Assembly: GCF_004801295.1 (NCBI RefSeq) | Contig: NZ_SSOC01000004.1 | Span: 62,001-126,000, forward strand | DNA from: Pseudothauera nasutitermitis | GTDB lineage: Bacteria; Pseudomonadota; Gammaproteobacteria; Burkholderiales; Rhodocyclaceae | DNA length: 64,000 bases | Direction of reading: 5' to 3' | In this document: positions 48,141-57,316 of the stretch, in pieces | How the letters are laid out: the number at the start of each line of letters is the position of its first letter | How positions within the stretch are numbered: the first letter of the stretch is position 1 | Translations under genes and position numbers: made by a program | The notes under the pieces: model-generated | Seen by the model: the letters and a program-made list of their open reading frames with translations, nothing else | Told to the model about the DNA's origin: nothing | Databases searched by the model: none

Positions 48141-48389
48141 TCAAGGCCGCCCCCGCCACCACAATCCCCAGGCCAGCGCGGCCGGGATGCCGAACAGGGC
48201 CACATGGATGGGCAGTTCCTGGGCCAGGGTGTAGCCGTGTGACAGGCCGGTGAGCAGATTCCATGCGGAAACGCCCAGCCAAGCCACGGCGAAGGCCAGC
48301 GCAGCCAGTCCACGCCGGGTGGGCGGAGCAAGCCGCAGTGCGAGGACGGCGAGCAGCAGTCCGGCGGCGATGAAAATCAGGGTGCGCAT
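48141..48389 (-). CDS. Small membrane protein, unknown function
   Basis: 82 residues with about three hydrophobic helices (MRTLIFIAAGLLLAVLAL; ALAFAVAWLGVSAWNLL; HVALFGIPAALAWGLWW). A GAGGAG site precedes the start at 48389; the frame is open to 48533. No family recognised. Convergent with the permease gene. Confidence 0.65.
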   Translation of the reverse strand: MRTLIFIAAGLLLAVLALRLAPPTRRGLAALAFAVAWLGVSAWNLLTGLSHGYTLAQELPIHVALFGIPAALAWGLWWRGRP

Positions 48390-48531
48390 GCTGCGGCTCC
48401 TCTGTCGGGAGGCAAGGGTTTGCCAACGGCAGGACGACCTTGCCATGCTTCGCCGTTGCGGGCCAGACGTATAGTTGGCGCTGTGGGATGTTTTCCCGCC
48501 GATGGCCCTGGGAGGATGATCCCTGTCGCAC

Positions 48532-48556
48532 AAAAAGGCCGCCGTTGCCGGCGGCC
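48532..48556 (-). terminator. Terminator of the exported protein gene at 48577-49002
   Basis: GGCCGCCG and CGGCGGCC form an 8-bp stem around TTGC; on the minus strand it is followed by five T. It lies just past the stop of the minus-strand gene. Confidence 0.85.
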
Positions 48557-48576
48557 TGGAGAAGCCTGGATGGGGC

Positions 48577-49002
48577 CTAGATGCTCAGCCTGGACAGGCT
48601 TTCCAGCATCCGGCCGCATTCCGCCTTGCTCGGCGTGCGTTCCCGGGAAACCTTCATCTGGTTGGTCTGCCAGTCTTCGAGCGTGCGGCGCTCGACTTCC
48701 AGCGCCTTGCCGAGGCGGTCGCTGTTGCCGTTGCCCTGCGTCAATTCGCGCATCACCGGTTCGAGTTGCTGCCGGTTCTGCGCCTGCCAGCCCTGCAGCA
48801 GCTTCCGGTATTGCTGGGTATCGTCGCCATGCAGGCGCGAACAGACATCCACCAGCGACTTGAAGAACTGCTCGCGCACCATCAGGCGGTATGGGTCGAC
48901 CTGTTGCGCGAACGCGCCCGGCGTCCAGGCACAAAGCCCGAGCGCGGTCATGGCGACGAAGCGGGAGAGTCCTTTACAGTGGGAAAAGCTGGGATATCGC
49001 AT
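48577..49002 (-). CDS. Exported protein, unknown function
   Basis: 141 residues. Signal peptide from the Met at 49002 (MRYPSFSHCKGLSRFVAMTALGLC, cleaved after GAFAQ). The mature part is helical, charged and has two cysteines (VCSRL, AECGR) that could form a disulfide in the periplasm. The frame is open upstream to 49407 but without a signal peptide or conserved sequence. No family recognised. Followed by its own terminator. Confidence 0.65.
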   Translation of the reverse strand: MRYPSFSHCKGLSRFVAMTALGLCAWTPGAFAQQVDPYRLMVREQFFKSLVDVCSRLHGDDTQQYRKLLQGWQAQNRQQLEPVMRELTQGNGNSDRLGKALEVERRTLEDWQTNQMKVSRERTPSKAECGRMLESLSRLSI

Positions 49003-49261
49003 GGAATACGTCCTTCTGCCAGAAGTTGAAATGACCGACAGTTCTGGAGATAGCCCCCTTCCTGCCTGGATAATGTCAGCAGTATATGCCTTTGAGATTG
49101 TCAATGGCATTTTACTGGGCACTACGAAAGTAAAATGGCCGTGGGCTACAGACTGAGCAGTGCCGATTGGGGCGGCCCCGGGGCGTGGGGACCACGCACC
49201 ATTATGAAAAGGCCGACAGTCCATTCGGCGCTTGGGTAGCCGCCGCCGATGTCGGTATTCC

Positions 49262-49945
49262 TCAAAAATCGGTCTCAATGCGTTCGCCGGTCTTGGGGTG
49301 GATGTACCAGCCCTTGCGCAGTACCTTGCCGTTATAGATGTAGGCTTCCTGGAAATCCCCGCCCGCATGATGAAACTTTGAGCCGTCGGGCGCCGAGCCG
49401 GGCGCACGCTCTAGATCCCAGCCGATGAGGGGTCCGTCGGGGTGGATGCGTATCTTCAGGCGGAAGCCGCCGCCATTTCTGCGCCGGTCTTCGAGCGGGG
49501 CATCGGGGATGCGCGAGGCGACCGAAACCGTATGGTCTGCAATGATGGTGCCGCCCAGCATCGCCCCGTGCGGACCTTCGGCTCGAAATGAACTAGCTGG
49601 GTCGCGCCACTCCACCCGCAAGAACTTCGGTACGCCAAACTCTGCACCGTAGCTGGCGGTGGCTCTGCCTCGGGGGGGGGTCATGCTTGCAGCGGTGAAA
49701 AACAGCCAACCGTGCTCGTCAAAAATGTTCAACCCCTGAACACGAAACAGCGAATCGACGCGTAACTGTCCACCTTCAAGCCCCCGGAACTTGCGCTTGA
49801 GCGCCTCATCCTCCGGACTCAACGGGGGCTGTGCGGCCTGCGTATACCGGGTATGACTGCGGCAACCGGCTAGGAGCACGGCGCACAGAGTCAGCAGCTT
49901 GCGGCGTAATGCGGATGGCGGCGGAGATGAAGGTTTGAATATCAT
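49262..49945 (-). CDS. Lipoprotein, candidate immunity partner of the RHS-phospholipase protein
   Basis: 227 residues from the Met at 49945. A lipoprotein signal ends in lipobox LLAGC (about residue 24); the rest is a soluble beta-rich domain ending GWYIHPKTGERIETDF. It starts 11 bp after the RHS gene stop and on the same strand, so it is probably co-transcribed. Immunity proteins of Tle phospholipase effectors are often periplasmic lipoproteins, which makes immunity the leading guess; no direct homology is visible. A tract of nine C (49672-49680, minus strand) lies in the coding region. Confidence 0.65.
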   Translation of the reverse strand: MIFKPSSPPPSALRRKLLTLCAVLLAGCRSHTRYTQAAQPPLSPEDEALKRKFRGLEGGQLRVDSLFRVQGLNIFDEHGWLFFTAASMTPPRGRATASYGAEFGVPKFLRVEWRDPASSFRAEGPHGAMLGGTIIADHTVSVASRIPDAPLEDRRRNGGGFRLKIRIHPDGPLIGWDLERAPGSAPDGSKFHHAGGDFQEAYIYNGKVLRKGWYIHPKTGERIETDF

Positions 49946-49956
49946 GGTGTGGTCTT

Positions 49957-52900
49957 TTATGACGGGCATTGGGGAGCGTTTTCGTTGAAGTAGCCGTTTG
50001 CGCAGAGCCAGCGCATGTATTCCTGGATGTCGACGCGGCCGGTCTGGTTGCCGGTGATCGCGTTCCAGGTGTCGTCGGGATTGCCGGTCGTGGGGCGTCC
50101 GGTGTAGTCGATGAAGGTGTGCGTTTCGGCGTTGGTCAGGCTGCGATCCTTGGGGCCGAAGTCGGTGAAACCCATTTCGCGCTGTGTGGTGCCGCTGGCG
50201 GCGCCGCGTACCCGGCGATCTTCGGCGCGCAGGAGTTCCCATTCGGTATACGCCGAATCCCCGTGTCCGACTTCGCGTGACACCAGCGGCGTGTTGCGCG
50301 GATCGCCGATACGCAGGGCGTTGCTCTGGTCGTGGAGGATGGGGTTGGCGATGGAAGCAATGGATGGCAGACGGGAGACATCCATATTCACTCCTGCTTT
50401 CTTCGCCTGTTCCACCATCCAGTTCAGCGCCACGAAGGACAACTGGTTCTCGCCTTCGTCGTAGCCGCCGCCGATGTCGGCATGCGCGCCAATGAAGCCG
50501 CGCTCGATGCGCACCTGGTCGGGGGTCAGACTGCCCGCGCCGATGGATTCCAGCGGGAAGCCGCCTTGGTGCAGATCGTCGGGCAGATTACGGCGGGTTG
50601 AATTCCAGAAAGCCGCGTTGAAAGGATAGCCGAACACGTCGGACGAATAGGGCTGGCTGCGGTACTCGTTGAGGGCCACGGCGTGTGCTACATAGGCAAA
50701 CTCCCCTGGTATTCCCAGGCGGTAGGCGGCTCCCGAAGGTAAGTCGGTGCTCAGAACGGTGTCGAACAAGCCCATGAAGCGCAGGTTGACCGGCTGGCAA
50801 CGTGTGACTTCTTCGCCCGAGGCACTATCGGTGGCGCTGTACTGGATGAAGCGGACGCCATCGATCACGATGCTGGCCGCCGTCAACCGGTTGGCGAACT
50901 CCCGTGCCTGCGCGGCGCCACGGCTGAAACCGACGATGTCGATGTCCATGACCTCATCGTCCTCCATGGCCTCGGCCTCGTCGATGAAATAGCTCCACAT
51001 GCGGTCGATGCGTTCGCGTCCGGTGTAGTTGCCACCGCGATCGGGGATCGGACCGAAACCGTTTGGCAGGATGTCCTGGTACGCCTCGCCCAGATAGTTG
51101 GTATTGCCATCCTCAAAGTGCCGAGTCCCTACGCCGGAAACATAGTTCCGTGGGCCATCATCATAGAGATCCCAAAACCGCGCCACGTTGGTCCTGGAGC
51201 CACCCAGGCGCTGCAATTCGCGCTGATCGCGGGAATTGTCCGTGCCATCGAACGCAAACAGGATGAGCCCGTCCGGATCGATGTACTTGAACGGATTGAA
51301 GGCCACATAGGCATACGGATTCGGTCCGTCCGGCGTGCCCAGCGGGTCCGGTGTCAGGTACTGGCCCAGGTCCGGGTCGTAGTAGCGCGCCCGGTTGTAG
51401 TGCAGGCCGGTCTCGATGTCGAAGTACTGGCCGGGCAGGCGCAGATGCAGGGCGAAGCCGTCGCGGGCGGTGATCGATGCCGCGCCGAAAGGGGCGTAGC
51501 TGGCGCGCCAGATCACTTGCCCGCCGCCGTCGGTGGCGGCTTCCGGGGCACCCAGGTGGTTGGCGTGCAGCCAGGCGATGCCGTCGAGCCCGGCAAACCA
51601 GCTTTGCACGATGCGCAGCAGGTCACCGCCGATGCGGGCGAACGGATTCCGGTCGGCGGGTGCCAGGGCGGCGCCGTCCGGGGTGTCGATGACGGCCAGG
51701 GCCATGTCGGCCAGGAAGACGTACTGGCGGGTGATGCGCCCGGCTCCGTCCAGTTCGGCCAGCGGCTGGCGGACTGCGTCGTGGAGGATGTGGCGGGTCT
51801 GGCCGCCGGCCTGGATGGTGTTGCGCAGGCCCCGGTGGTCGTAGCCGTAGCGGGCGATTTCGGCGCCGTCCTCGCGCACGGCCACGAGGCGGCCCCGCGC
51901 GTCCCAGTCGTATTCGCGGCGGCCCAGTTGTTCGGGCTGGCCGCTGGCGCTGTAGCGGGCGGGTTCGGTATCGGTGCGCCGGTGGCTGCCGGGCTCGAAG
52001 GTGCTGCGCCGGGTGCCGGCGCGCAGTTCGGCTTGCGAGTCGATGCCCTGTTGATCGAGCACACGGCGTTGCGAGTGGTCGTAGGCGTAGCGCCAGACGG
52101 CCTGTTCCTCGCCCCCTTCCCCGGCGGCGACACTGGCGACGAGGCGGCTGCGGGTGTCGTAGGCGTGGCTGAGATGGCGGGTTTCGCCGGCGTGCTGGCG
52201 CTGGTACAGCAGGTTGCCGCGAACGTCCCACAGGTAGCGGTGATCGATCAGCGCCTGCGGGTCGGCGGGCAGGCCGAGCGCGCCGGGCAGCGTGGAAGGC
52301 GCGGGCGGCTGCGGTGGCGGGTTTTGCGCATGGGCCTGGGCAATGCCCGGCAGCGCGGCAAGCGTCGGGCCGGGGCGGCGGTAGGCGATGCGCGCGAGCG
52401 TGCCGTCGCGGCTTCTCTGGTATTGCGCCTGGATGCCGTTGCCGGTGGTGTAGCTGCGCAGCCCGGCCAGGTCGCGGGTGATGTCGCGGACGATGATCTG
52501 GTCCCTGCCCAGCCAGCGCAGCCAGGGGGTGTGGACGGTGCTGCGCGCCAGGGCGACGACCTGGCCCTGGCCGTTGCGGCGGTATTCGAGGCGGCTGCCG
52601 TCGGGCAGGGTGGTGGCGACCAGTTGGCCGGATTCGTCGTGCTCGTAGCGGGTGACGGCGGTGTGTTCGCCCTGGGGGGTGTTCAGGGTGACGATGCGGG
52701 CGCTGCGGTAGCCGCGTGCGTCGTACTCGTAGCGTTCGCGCTGGGCGGGGTGGATGAGTTCGGCCAGATGCGCGCCGACGTAGCGCCATTGGGTCCGTTC
52801 GTCGTCGCCCGTGTGCGCGTCGGTGATGACCTGGCGCAGGATGCGGCCTTGCGGGTCGTAGTCGTAGCGGGCGCGGTTGCCGCGCGCGTCGTGCATGGCG

Positions 52901-55296
52901 ACGAGGCGGTCGGCGGCGTCGAATTCGCGCCGCGCTGCGCCGCTGTCGGGGCTCAGGGTGAGGACCGTGCGGCCGAAGTCGTCGCGCAGGTGGCGCGGGG
53001 CGGGGTCGCTGCGTGACCGGGTGGGCGCGGTCGTGCGCCCAAGGGCATCCTCGTGGGCCTGCGGCAGCCCCGCCGGGCTGTAGTGGATGCGCTGCGTGCG
53101 CCCGGCGTTGTCGTTGAAGGCGGTGAGGCGGCCGTGGGCATCGTATTCGTAGCGGTGGATGCGGGCCATGCTGGCGCTGTGGATGCCGGTTTCGGTCAGG
53201 CGGCTTTCGGTGTCGTACCGCCAGGTGCGTAGTACGCCCAGGGGGGAGGCCTGCCATTGCAGGCGGCCGGCCGGGTCGTAGGCCCGGCGCCACTGCGGCT
53301 GGTAATCCTGGCCGCCCCCGCCGGCCGTGCCGGCTTCGACCGGATGGCCCAGGGCGTCGTGGCGGAACCGGTATGCCTGTGCCCCACCCGGCCCGCTGCG
53401 GCGCAGTTCGGTCAGTTGCTGGCGGGCGTCCTGGATGAAGGCGGTTCGATGGCCTTCGGCGTTGTGCACGGCAGCCAGCAGGCCGGTGTGCGGGTCGTGG
53501 TCCAGTTCGTTGCGGCGCGCCCCCGGGGCGGTGACGGCGGTGATGAATCGGCCCCTTTCATCCCACTCGAAGCGGGTGATGTCGGAATCCTGCGGGGAGG
53601 CTTCGGGCCCGTTGGGCAGGGGGCCGTCGATTTCGGCGAGCAGGCTGCGGCCGTTGATCTGGGTGTAGGCGTAGGTGGTGGTGCGCTCGATGGGGGTGGC
53701 TGCCTGGGCGCTGGCGGCGGGTCGGCCGGTGGCGTCCAGGGGGCTGAAGCCGGTTTCGTGCATGCGGATGGGCTGGCCGGCGTCGTTGTAGTCGATGCGC
53801 ACCTGGTGTTCCTGGCCGGGCACGACGCTGGGGCGGGCGATGAGCACGGGGGCGGTGTGTGAGTGCGGGGCGTAGGCGTAGCGCACCCAGTCCTGGAGCA
53901 CGGGCCGGCCGTCGATGAAGCGGTGGCGCTCGATGCGCAGCGCCCGGCCGTGGTCGTCGAAGGTGGTGTGGGTGATCCGCAGGGGGCGGCCTTCGTCGTC
54001 CAGGGCCGTGGCGAGGACGGGGCGGGCGGCCTCGTCGTAGCGGTAGCGCACGTTGGTGGGCGGGCAGGTGGCGCAGCCGGGGCCACGGGCTTCGAGGATG
54101 CGCCGTTCGCTGCCGATCAGGCCGGTGAGGTAGGTGGTGGTCTGGCCGAGGCTGTTGGTGAGCACGGTGCGCCCGGGGGCGGAGAAGTCGAGGGCGAGGT
54201 CTTCGGGGCCGCGTTCGCCGTCCGGGGGCAGGGGGCCGCGCACCGAGCGGACGGCGCGGGCCTGGTCGTCGTAGGCCCAGGTGGCGATGCGCTGGTGGAT
54301 GGGCTGGCCGTCCGAGCCGCTGCCGGAGACGGTGATGCCGGTGAGCAGGGTGGGGAAACGCTCGTCCTCGTAGTGGTATTCGCGGGCCAGGGTGCTGGTG
54401 GTGGTGCCGCGGTTGGCGAAGGCGTGGGGGCGCTCGCCGGGGTCGTAGTGGGTGGGCAGGGTGAGCTTGGCGAGGTTGCCGGCGTCGTCGTAGGTGTAGG
54501 AGAAGCGGCCCAGCGGGGAATCGATGTGGGCGATGGCGCGCAGGTCTTCGGTATGGGTGAACAGCAGGGCGCGGCCCTGGGGGTCGGTGACCGAGACCAG
54601 GCGGCCGGCGGGGTCGCGCTGGATGGAGACGAATTCGCCGGTGGGGGCGAGGATCTGGGTGAGCCGGCCACGGGCGTCGAAGAACAGTTGGCGGCCGTCC
54701 GGCCAGTGCCAGACGTACTGCTCGCCGCGAGCGCCTTGGGTGATGAGGACCTGCCCGCGTGCCGGGTCCAGGCTGGCGCAGCGGCCGGGGTCGTCGGGGT
54801 TGCGGGCGAAGATGACGCGCGAGCCGTCGGCCTGGACGATCTGGAGGTTGCCGGGGGTGGGATACAGGCGGGTGTCGTAGGACAGGCGCCAGCCGGGGCC
54901 GAGGTGGATGCCGGGGCGCTCGTCGCGGCTGCGCTGGCTGTTGTAGTGGCGCACGATTTCCAGGCCGAGCACGCCGGGCAGGGCGTGGAGGTCGGCCTCG
55001 CGCTGGTGCTTGTTGCCGGAGAGCACGCTGATGGGGTTGCCGGCGCCGACGGACTGGCCGGCCGGAGAGGACTGGGTGGCGGGGCCGTTGGGGGTTGCGC
55101 AGGGGTTGCCGATGTCGTTGTTGACGCACTGCGTCGGCGGATCGGGCGTGTCCGGGGCGGGGCAGCTCATGGTGACGCCGCAGCTGCCGCTGTTGCTGCC
55201 GCCGCCGAGCAGGTCGTCGAGGATGCCCTGGGCGGCGGCCGGGGGGCTCAGCGCAAGGACGAGAAGCAGGGCGGATGCGTGGCGGATGGCGTTCAT
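49957..55296 (-). CDS. Sec-exported RHS/YD-repeat protein with C-terminal DUF2235 (Tle1-like) phospholipase domain
   Basis: 1779 residues. Sec signal peptide (residues 1-23, ending PPAAAQG), then a DUF6531-type RHS start (GNPISVLSGNKHQREADL), about 1100 residues of YD repeats, the RHS core end (YNRARYYDPDLGQY, about 1300-1320) and the usual DPDG junction near 1340. The C-terminal 436 residues form a DUF2235 alpha/beta hydrolase: FDGTDNS, DIDIVGFSRGAAQ with nucleophile Ser1458, FMGLFDTV and GAHADIGGGY. Such domains are phospholipase toxins of type VI secretion (Tle1). Unlike T6SS RHS proteins this one has no PAAR domain and is exported by Sec. The start overlaps the upstream Lnt-like gene by 4 bp. 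Confidence 0.88.
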   Translation of the reverse strand: MNAIRHASALLLVLALSPPAAAQGILDDLLGGGSNSGSCGVTMSCPAPDTPDPPTQCVNNDIGNPCATPNGPATQSSPAGQSVGAGNPISVLSGNKHQREADLHALPGVLGLEIVRHYNSQRSRDERPGIHLGPGWRLSYDTRLYPTPGNLQIVQADGSRVIFARNPDDPGRCASLDPARGQVLITQGARGEQYVWHWPDGRQLFFDARGRLTQILAPTGEFVSIQRDPAGRLVSVTDPQGRALLFTHTEDLRAIAHIDSPLGRFSYTYDDAGNLAKLTLPTHYDPGERPHAFANRGTTTSTLAREYHYEDERFPTLLTGITVSGSGSDGQPIHQRIATWAYDDQARAVRSVRGPLPPDGERGPEDLALDFSAPGRTVLTNSLGQTTTYLTGLIGSERRILEARGPGCATCPPTNVRYRYDEAARPVLATALDDEGRPLRITHTTFDDHGRALRIERHRFIDGRPVLQDWVRYAYAPHSHTAPVLIARPSVVPGQEHQVRIDYNDAGQPIRMHETGFSPLDATGRPAASAQAATPIERTTTYAYTQINGRSLLAEIDGPLPNGPEASPQDSDITRFEWDERGRFITAVTAPGARRNELDHDPHTGLLAAVHNAEGHRTAFIQDARQQLTELRRSGPGGAQAYRFRHDALGHPVEAGTAGGGGQDYQPQWRRAYDPAGRLQWQASPLGVLRTWRYDTESRLTETGIHSASMARIHRYEYDAHGRLTAFNDNAGRTQRIHYSPAGLPQAHEDALGRTTAPTRSRSDPAPRHLRDDFGRTVLTLSPDSGAARREFDAADRLVAMHDARGNRARYDYDPQGRILRQVITDAHTGDDERTQWRYVGAHLAELIHPAQRERYEYDARGYRSARIVTLNTPQGEHTAVTRYEHDESGQLVATTLPDGSRLEYRRNGQGQVVALARSTVHTPWLRWLGRDQIIVRDITRDLAGLRSYTTGNGIQAQYQRSRDGTLARIAYRRPGPTLAALPGIAQAHAQNPPPQPPAPSTLPGALGLPADPQALIDHRYLWDVRGNLLYQRQHAGETRHLSHAYDTRSRLVASVAAGEGGEEQAVWRYAYDHSQRRVLDQQGIDSQAELRAGTRRSTFEPGSHRRTDTEPARYSASGQPEQLGRREYDWDARGRLVAVREDGAEIARYGYDHRGLRNTIQAGGQTRHILHDAVRQPLAELDGAGRITRQYVFLADMALAVIDTPDGAALAPADRNPFARIGGDLLRIVQSWFAGLDGIAWLHANHLGAPEAATDGGGQVIWRASYAPFGAASITARDGFALHLRLPGQYFDIETGLHYNRARYYDPDLGQYLTPDPLGTPDGPNPYAYVAFNPFKYIDPDGLILFAFDGTDNSRDQRELQRLGGSRTNVARFWDLYDDGPRNYVSGVGTRHFEDGNTNYLGEAYQDILPNGFGPIPDRGGNYTGRERIDRMWSYFIDEAEAMEDDEVMDIDIVGFSRGAAQAREFANRLTAASIVIDGVRFIQYSATDSASGEEVTRCQPVNLRFMGLFDTVLSTDLPSGAAYRLGIPGEFAYVAHAVALNEYRSQPYSSDVFGYPFNAAFWNSTRRNLPDDLHQGGFPLESIGAGSLTPDQVRIERGFIGAHADIGGGYDEGENQLSFVALNWMVEQAKKAGVNMDVSRLPSIASIANPILHDQSNALRIGDPRNTPLVSREVGHGDSAYTEWELLRAEDRRVRGAASGTTQREMGFTDFGPKDRSLTNAETHTFIDYTGRPTTGNPDDTWNAITGNQTGRVDIQEYMRWLCANGYFNENAPQCPS

Positions 55297-56900
55297 GCGG
55301 TCTTCTCTTGGATGGTGGGGTGGGACATGGCGCGTTTGCGCCGTACGGCCGCCAGCAGCAGGACGGCGGCGCAGACGAGCAGGACGGGCGTGTCGCCGAG
55401 GCGGACGTAGGGCGTGAGCCCCTGCATCGGTCGTATCTCGCCCGTCAGGTCTGACTCCTGGCCGGGCTGCACCTGGCCGGCGATCCGGCCGCGGTGGTCG
55501 ATATGGGCCGCGCCGCCGGCATTGGTGGTGCGCAGAACGGGACGGCCGGTTTCCAGCGCGCGCGCCCGGGCCATGGCCAGCCCCTGCGGGATGGCGGCGC
55601 TGCGTTCGAACCAGGCCAGGTTGCTCGGGTTGAGCAGTACCGATGCGTCCATCGCACGGCGGCGGGCCAGGCGGGGGGAGGCTTCTTCATGGCAGATCAG
55701 CGCGGCGAGCCGGCGCCGGTCCGCCACGAAGGGCGGCTGTCCGGGCGGGCCGGGGCTCAGATCCTTGAGCGGAAAGTGCAGGTGCCGCGAGAACCATGCG
55801 AATCCCGGGGGGCTGTATTCGCCGAAGGGCATCAGCTCCTCCTTGGCGAAGAAGCGCAGCGGCGTGCCGTCGCCGGGAATGTGCAGCAGGCTGTTGTGTG
55901 CCTGCTGGTTGCCGCCCATCAGAGCCACGCCGATGAAGAAATGGCTGCCGTGGGTGCGGGCGGCCTGGGCCAACCGGTCCACGAGGCCCGCTGGCAACTG
56001 GTGGAAGAACATGGGCAAGGCGGTTTCCGGAGCCAGAACGAGCTGCGCGGGGGATTGCGTCAGCCGTTCGGCAAGGCGGTCGATCTGCGCTGGGATGTGC
56101 TCGGGTGAGAACTTGTCCTGCTGGGCCGTGCCGGTGTGGATCAGGCGGAAGCCGAGCAAATCGCCGTGCGGGGTGATCCAGGGCTGCTTGGCGCCCCAGT
56201 GGGCGGTAGCCAGGAAGGCGGCAAACGCCAGGGCGCCGAGTACGGCGGGGCCGTATTGCCGGCGCACCAGGGATTCGGCGACGGGCAGCCAGCCCAGGCA
56301 GAGCACGTAGGCAAGAAAGCTCAGACCGTACAGGCCCGTTACCGGGAGCAGGCCCGCCAGCGGCGTGTCGAGCCAGGCGTAGCCCATGGAAAGCGAACTG
56401 AAGCCGCCGGGCAGGCTGCCGCGCGCCCACTCTCCGGCCGTCAGCAGCGCCGCCAGGCATGCCGCCGCCGTCAGCCCCGGCGATGTCGCGGGCGTGGCGG
56501 TGGCGAGCAGGCGGCAGCGGGCACACAGGTAAACCGGCAGCGCGATGAAGCCGGCCAAGTAGAGCGTGGCGGCCATCGCCGAGAGCAGGGCCAGTAATGG
56601 CGGCAGGCCGGTTTCGCGGAACAGGGCGGCAATCATCCAGGCCTGTCCGCAGGCATGCAGGCCGAGGCCGAACGCCAGGGCCAGCAGGGCCGCGGGGGCC
56701 GGGCGGCGCGGCCGGGCCAGCAGGCGGCACAGCCCGCCGAATACCGGGAGAAGGAGCCACGGGCTGGACCCCGGCGCCCAGGCCATGGCGCCGAGCACCC
56801 CCAGCGCCGCAGCGCCCGGGACAGCCAGGCCAAGCGTGACGGTATCCCTTATGGAAGCGTTAAAAATGCCTTTGGAGTTCATTGTTGATGTTGAATGCAT
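55293..56900 (-). CDS. Apolipoprotein N-acyltransferase paralogue (Lnt-like)
   Basis: 535 residues. About seven hydrophobic helices in the first 235 residues are followed by a nitrilase-fold domain with the catalytic triad Glu292 (APETALP), Lys353 (FAKEELMPFGEY) and Cys403 (LICHEEA), as in Lnt, and a final membrane helix. Lnt adds the third acyl chain to lipoproteins in the inner membrane. Most proteobacteria have one housekeeping lnt next to ybeX/corC; this copy is instead translationally coupled (ATGA overlap) to the RHS gene. Its likely target is the lipoprotein at the end of the same operon, or another lipoprotein of this locus. Confidence 0.82.
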   Translation of the reverse strand: MHSTSTMNSKGIFNASIRDTVTLGLAVPGAAALGVLGAMAWAPGSSPWLLLPVFGGLCRLLARPRRPAPAALLALAFGLGLHACGQAWMIAALFRETGLPPLLALLSAMAATLYLAGFIALPVYLCARCRLLATATPATSPGLTAAACLAALLTAGEWARGSLPGGFSSLSMGYAWLDTPLAGLLPVTGLYGLSFLAYVLCLGWLPVAESLVRRQYGPAVLGALAFAAFLATAHWGAKQPWITPHGDLLGFRLIHTGTAQQDKFSPEHIPAQIDRLAERLTQSPAQLVLAPETALPMFFHQLPAGLVDRLAQAARTHGSHFFIGVALMGGNQQAHNSLLHIPGDGTPLRFFAKEELMPFGEYSPPGFAWFSRHLHFPLKDLSPGPPGQPPFVADRRRLAALICHEEASPRLARRRAMDASVLLNPSNLAWFERSAAIPQGLAMARARALETGRPVLRTTNAGGAAHIDHRGRIAGQVQPGQESDLTGEIRPMQGLTPYVRLGDTPVLLVCAAVLLLAAVRRKRAMSHPTIQEKTA

Positions 56901-57012
56901 CTGATTTGGGGATTATAGTAGGCCGATAGAGTATGCATATCGTTTACTCTTAATGAATAATTAGAGATGCTATTTAATTTTTCTATCGACTGATCGTGAT
57001 GGAGATGCAGCT

Positions 57013-57294
57013 ATGAACATGAAGCGCGCAAGCCGGCAGGCCGGCCAGGGGATGACCGAATACATCGTGATCGTGGCCCTGATCGCGGTGGCCGCCATCG
57101 CCGTGTACCAGTTCTTCGGACAGACCATCCGCAGCCAGACCGCCGGCATCGCACTGGAGGTCTCGGGGCAGTCCGCGAGCAGCGCGATTAGTGAGGCACA
57201 GAGCGCGGCCAGCAACGCGCAGGCTGAGGGCACGGCGACGAAGGGGCTGGACAACTACACCAACGACAACTCGCGCGGCGGCGGTGGGAACTGA
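57013..57294 (+). CDS. Flp-type pilin-like protein
   Basis: 93 residues. Short basic leader, then GQGMTEYIVIVALIAVAAIAVYQFFG, the hydrophobic N-terminal helix of class IVb (Flp/Tad) pilins, with processing expected after the Gly before QGMTEY. The C-terminus is Ser/Gly/Asn-rich. It is the first gene of the Tad-like cluster and is divergent from the Lnt-like gene across a 112-bp AT-rich intergenic region. Good GATGGAGAT ribosome site. Confidence 0.8.
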   Translation: MNMKRASRQAGQGMTEYIVIVALIAVAAIAVYQFFGQTIRSQTAGIALEVSGQSASSAISEAQSAASNAQAEGTATKGLDNYTNDNSRGGGGN

Positions 57295-57316
57295 CCGGAC
57301 GGCTTCTGCGCTACCC

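Noticed and set aside
49003-49261. Lower-GC gap between the exported protein gene and the lipoprotein gene
   Set aside because: Short open frames on both strands lack start signals and conserved features; no gene, repeat or terminator could be supported.
51118-53016. Long plus-strand open frame opposite the RHS gene
   Set aside because: Gly/Val/Ala-rich shadow of the RHS coding strand, with no recognisable domain; the RHS gene explains the DNA.
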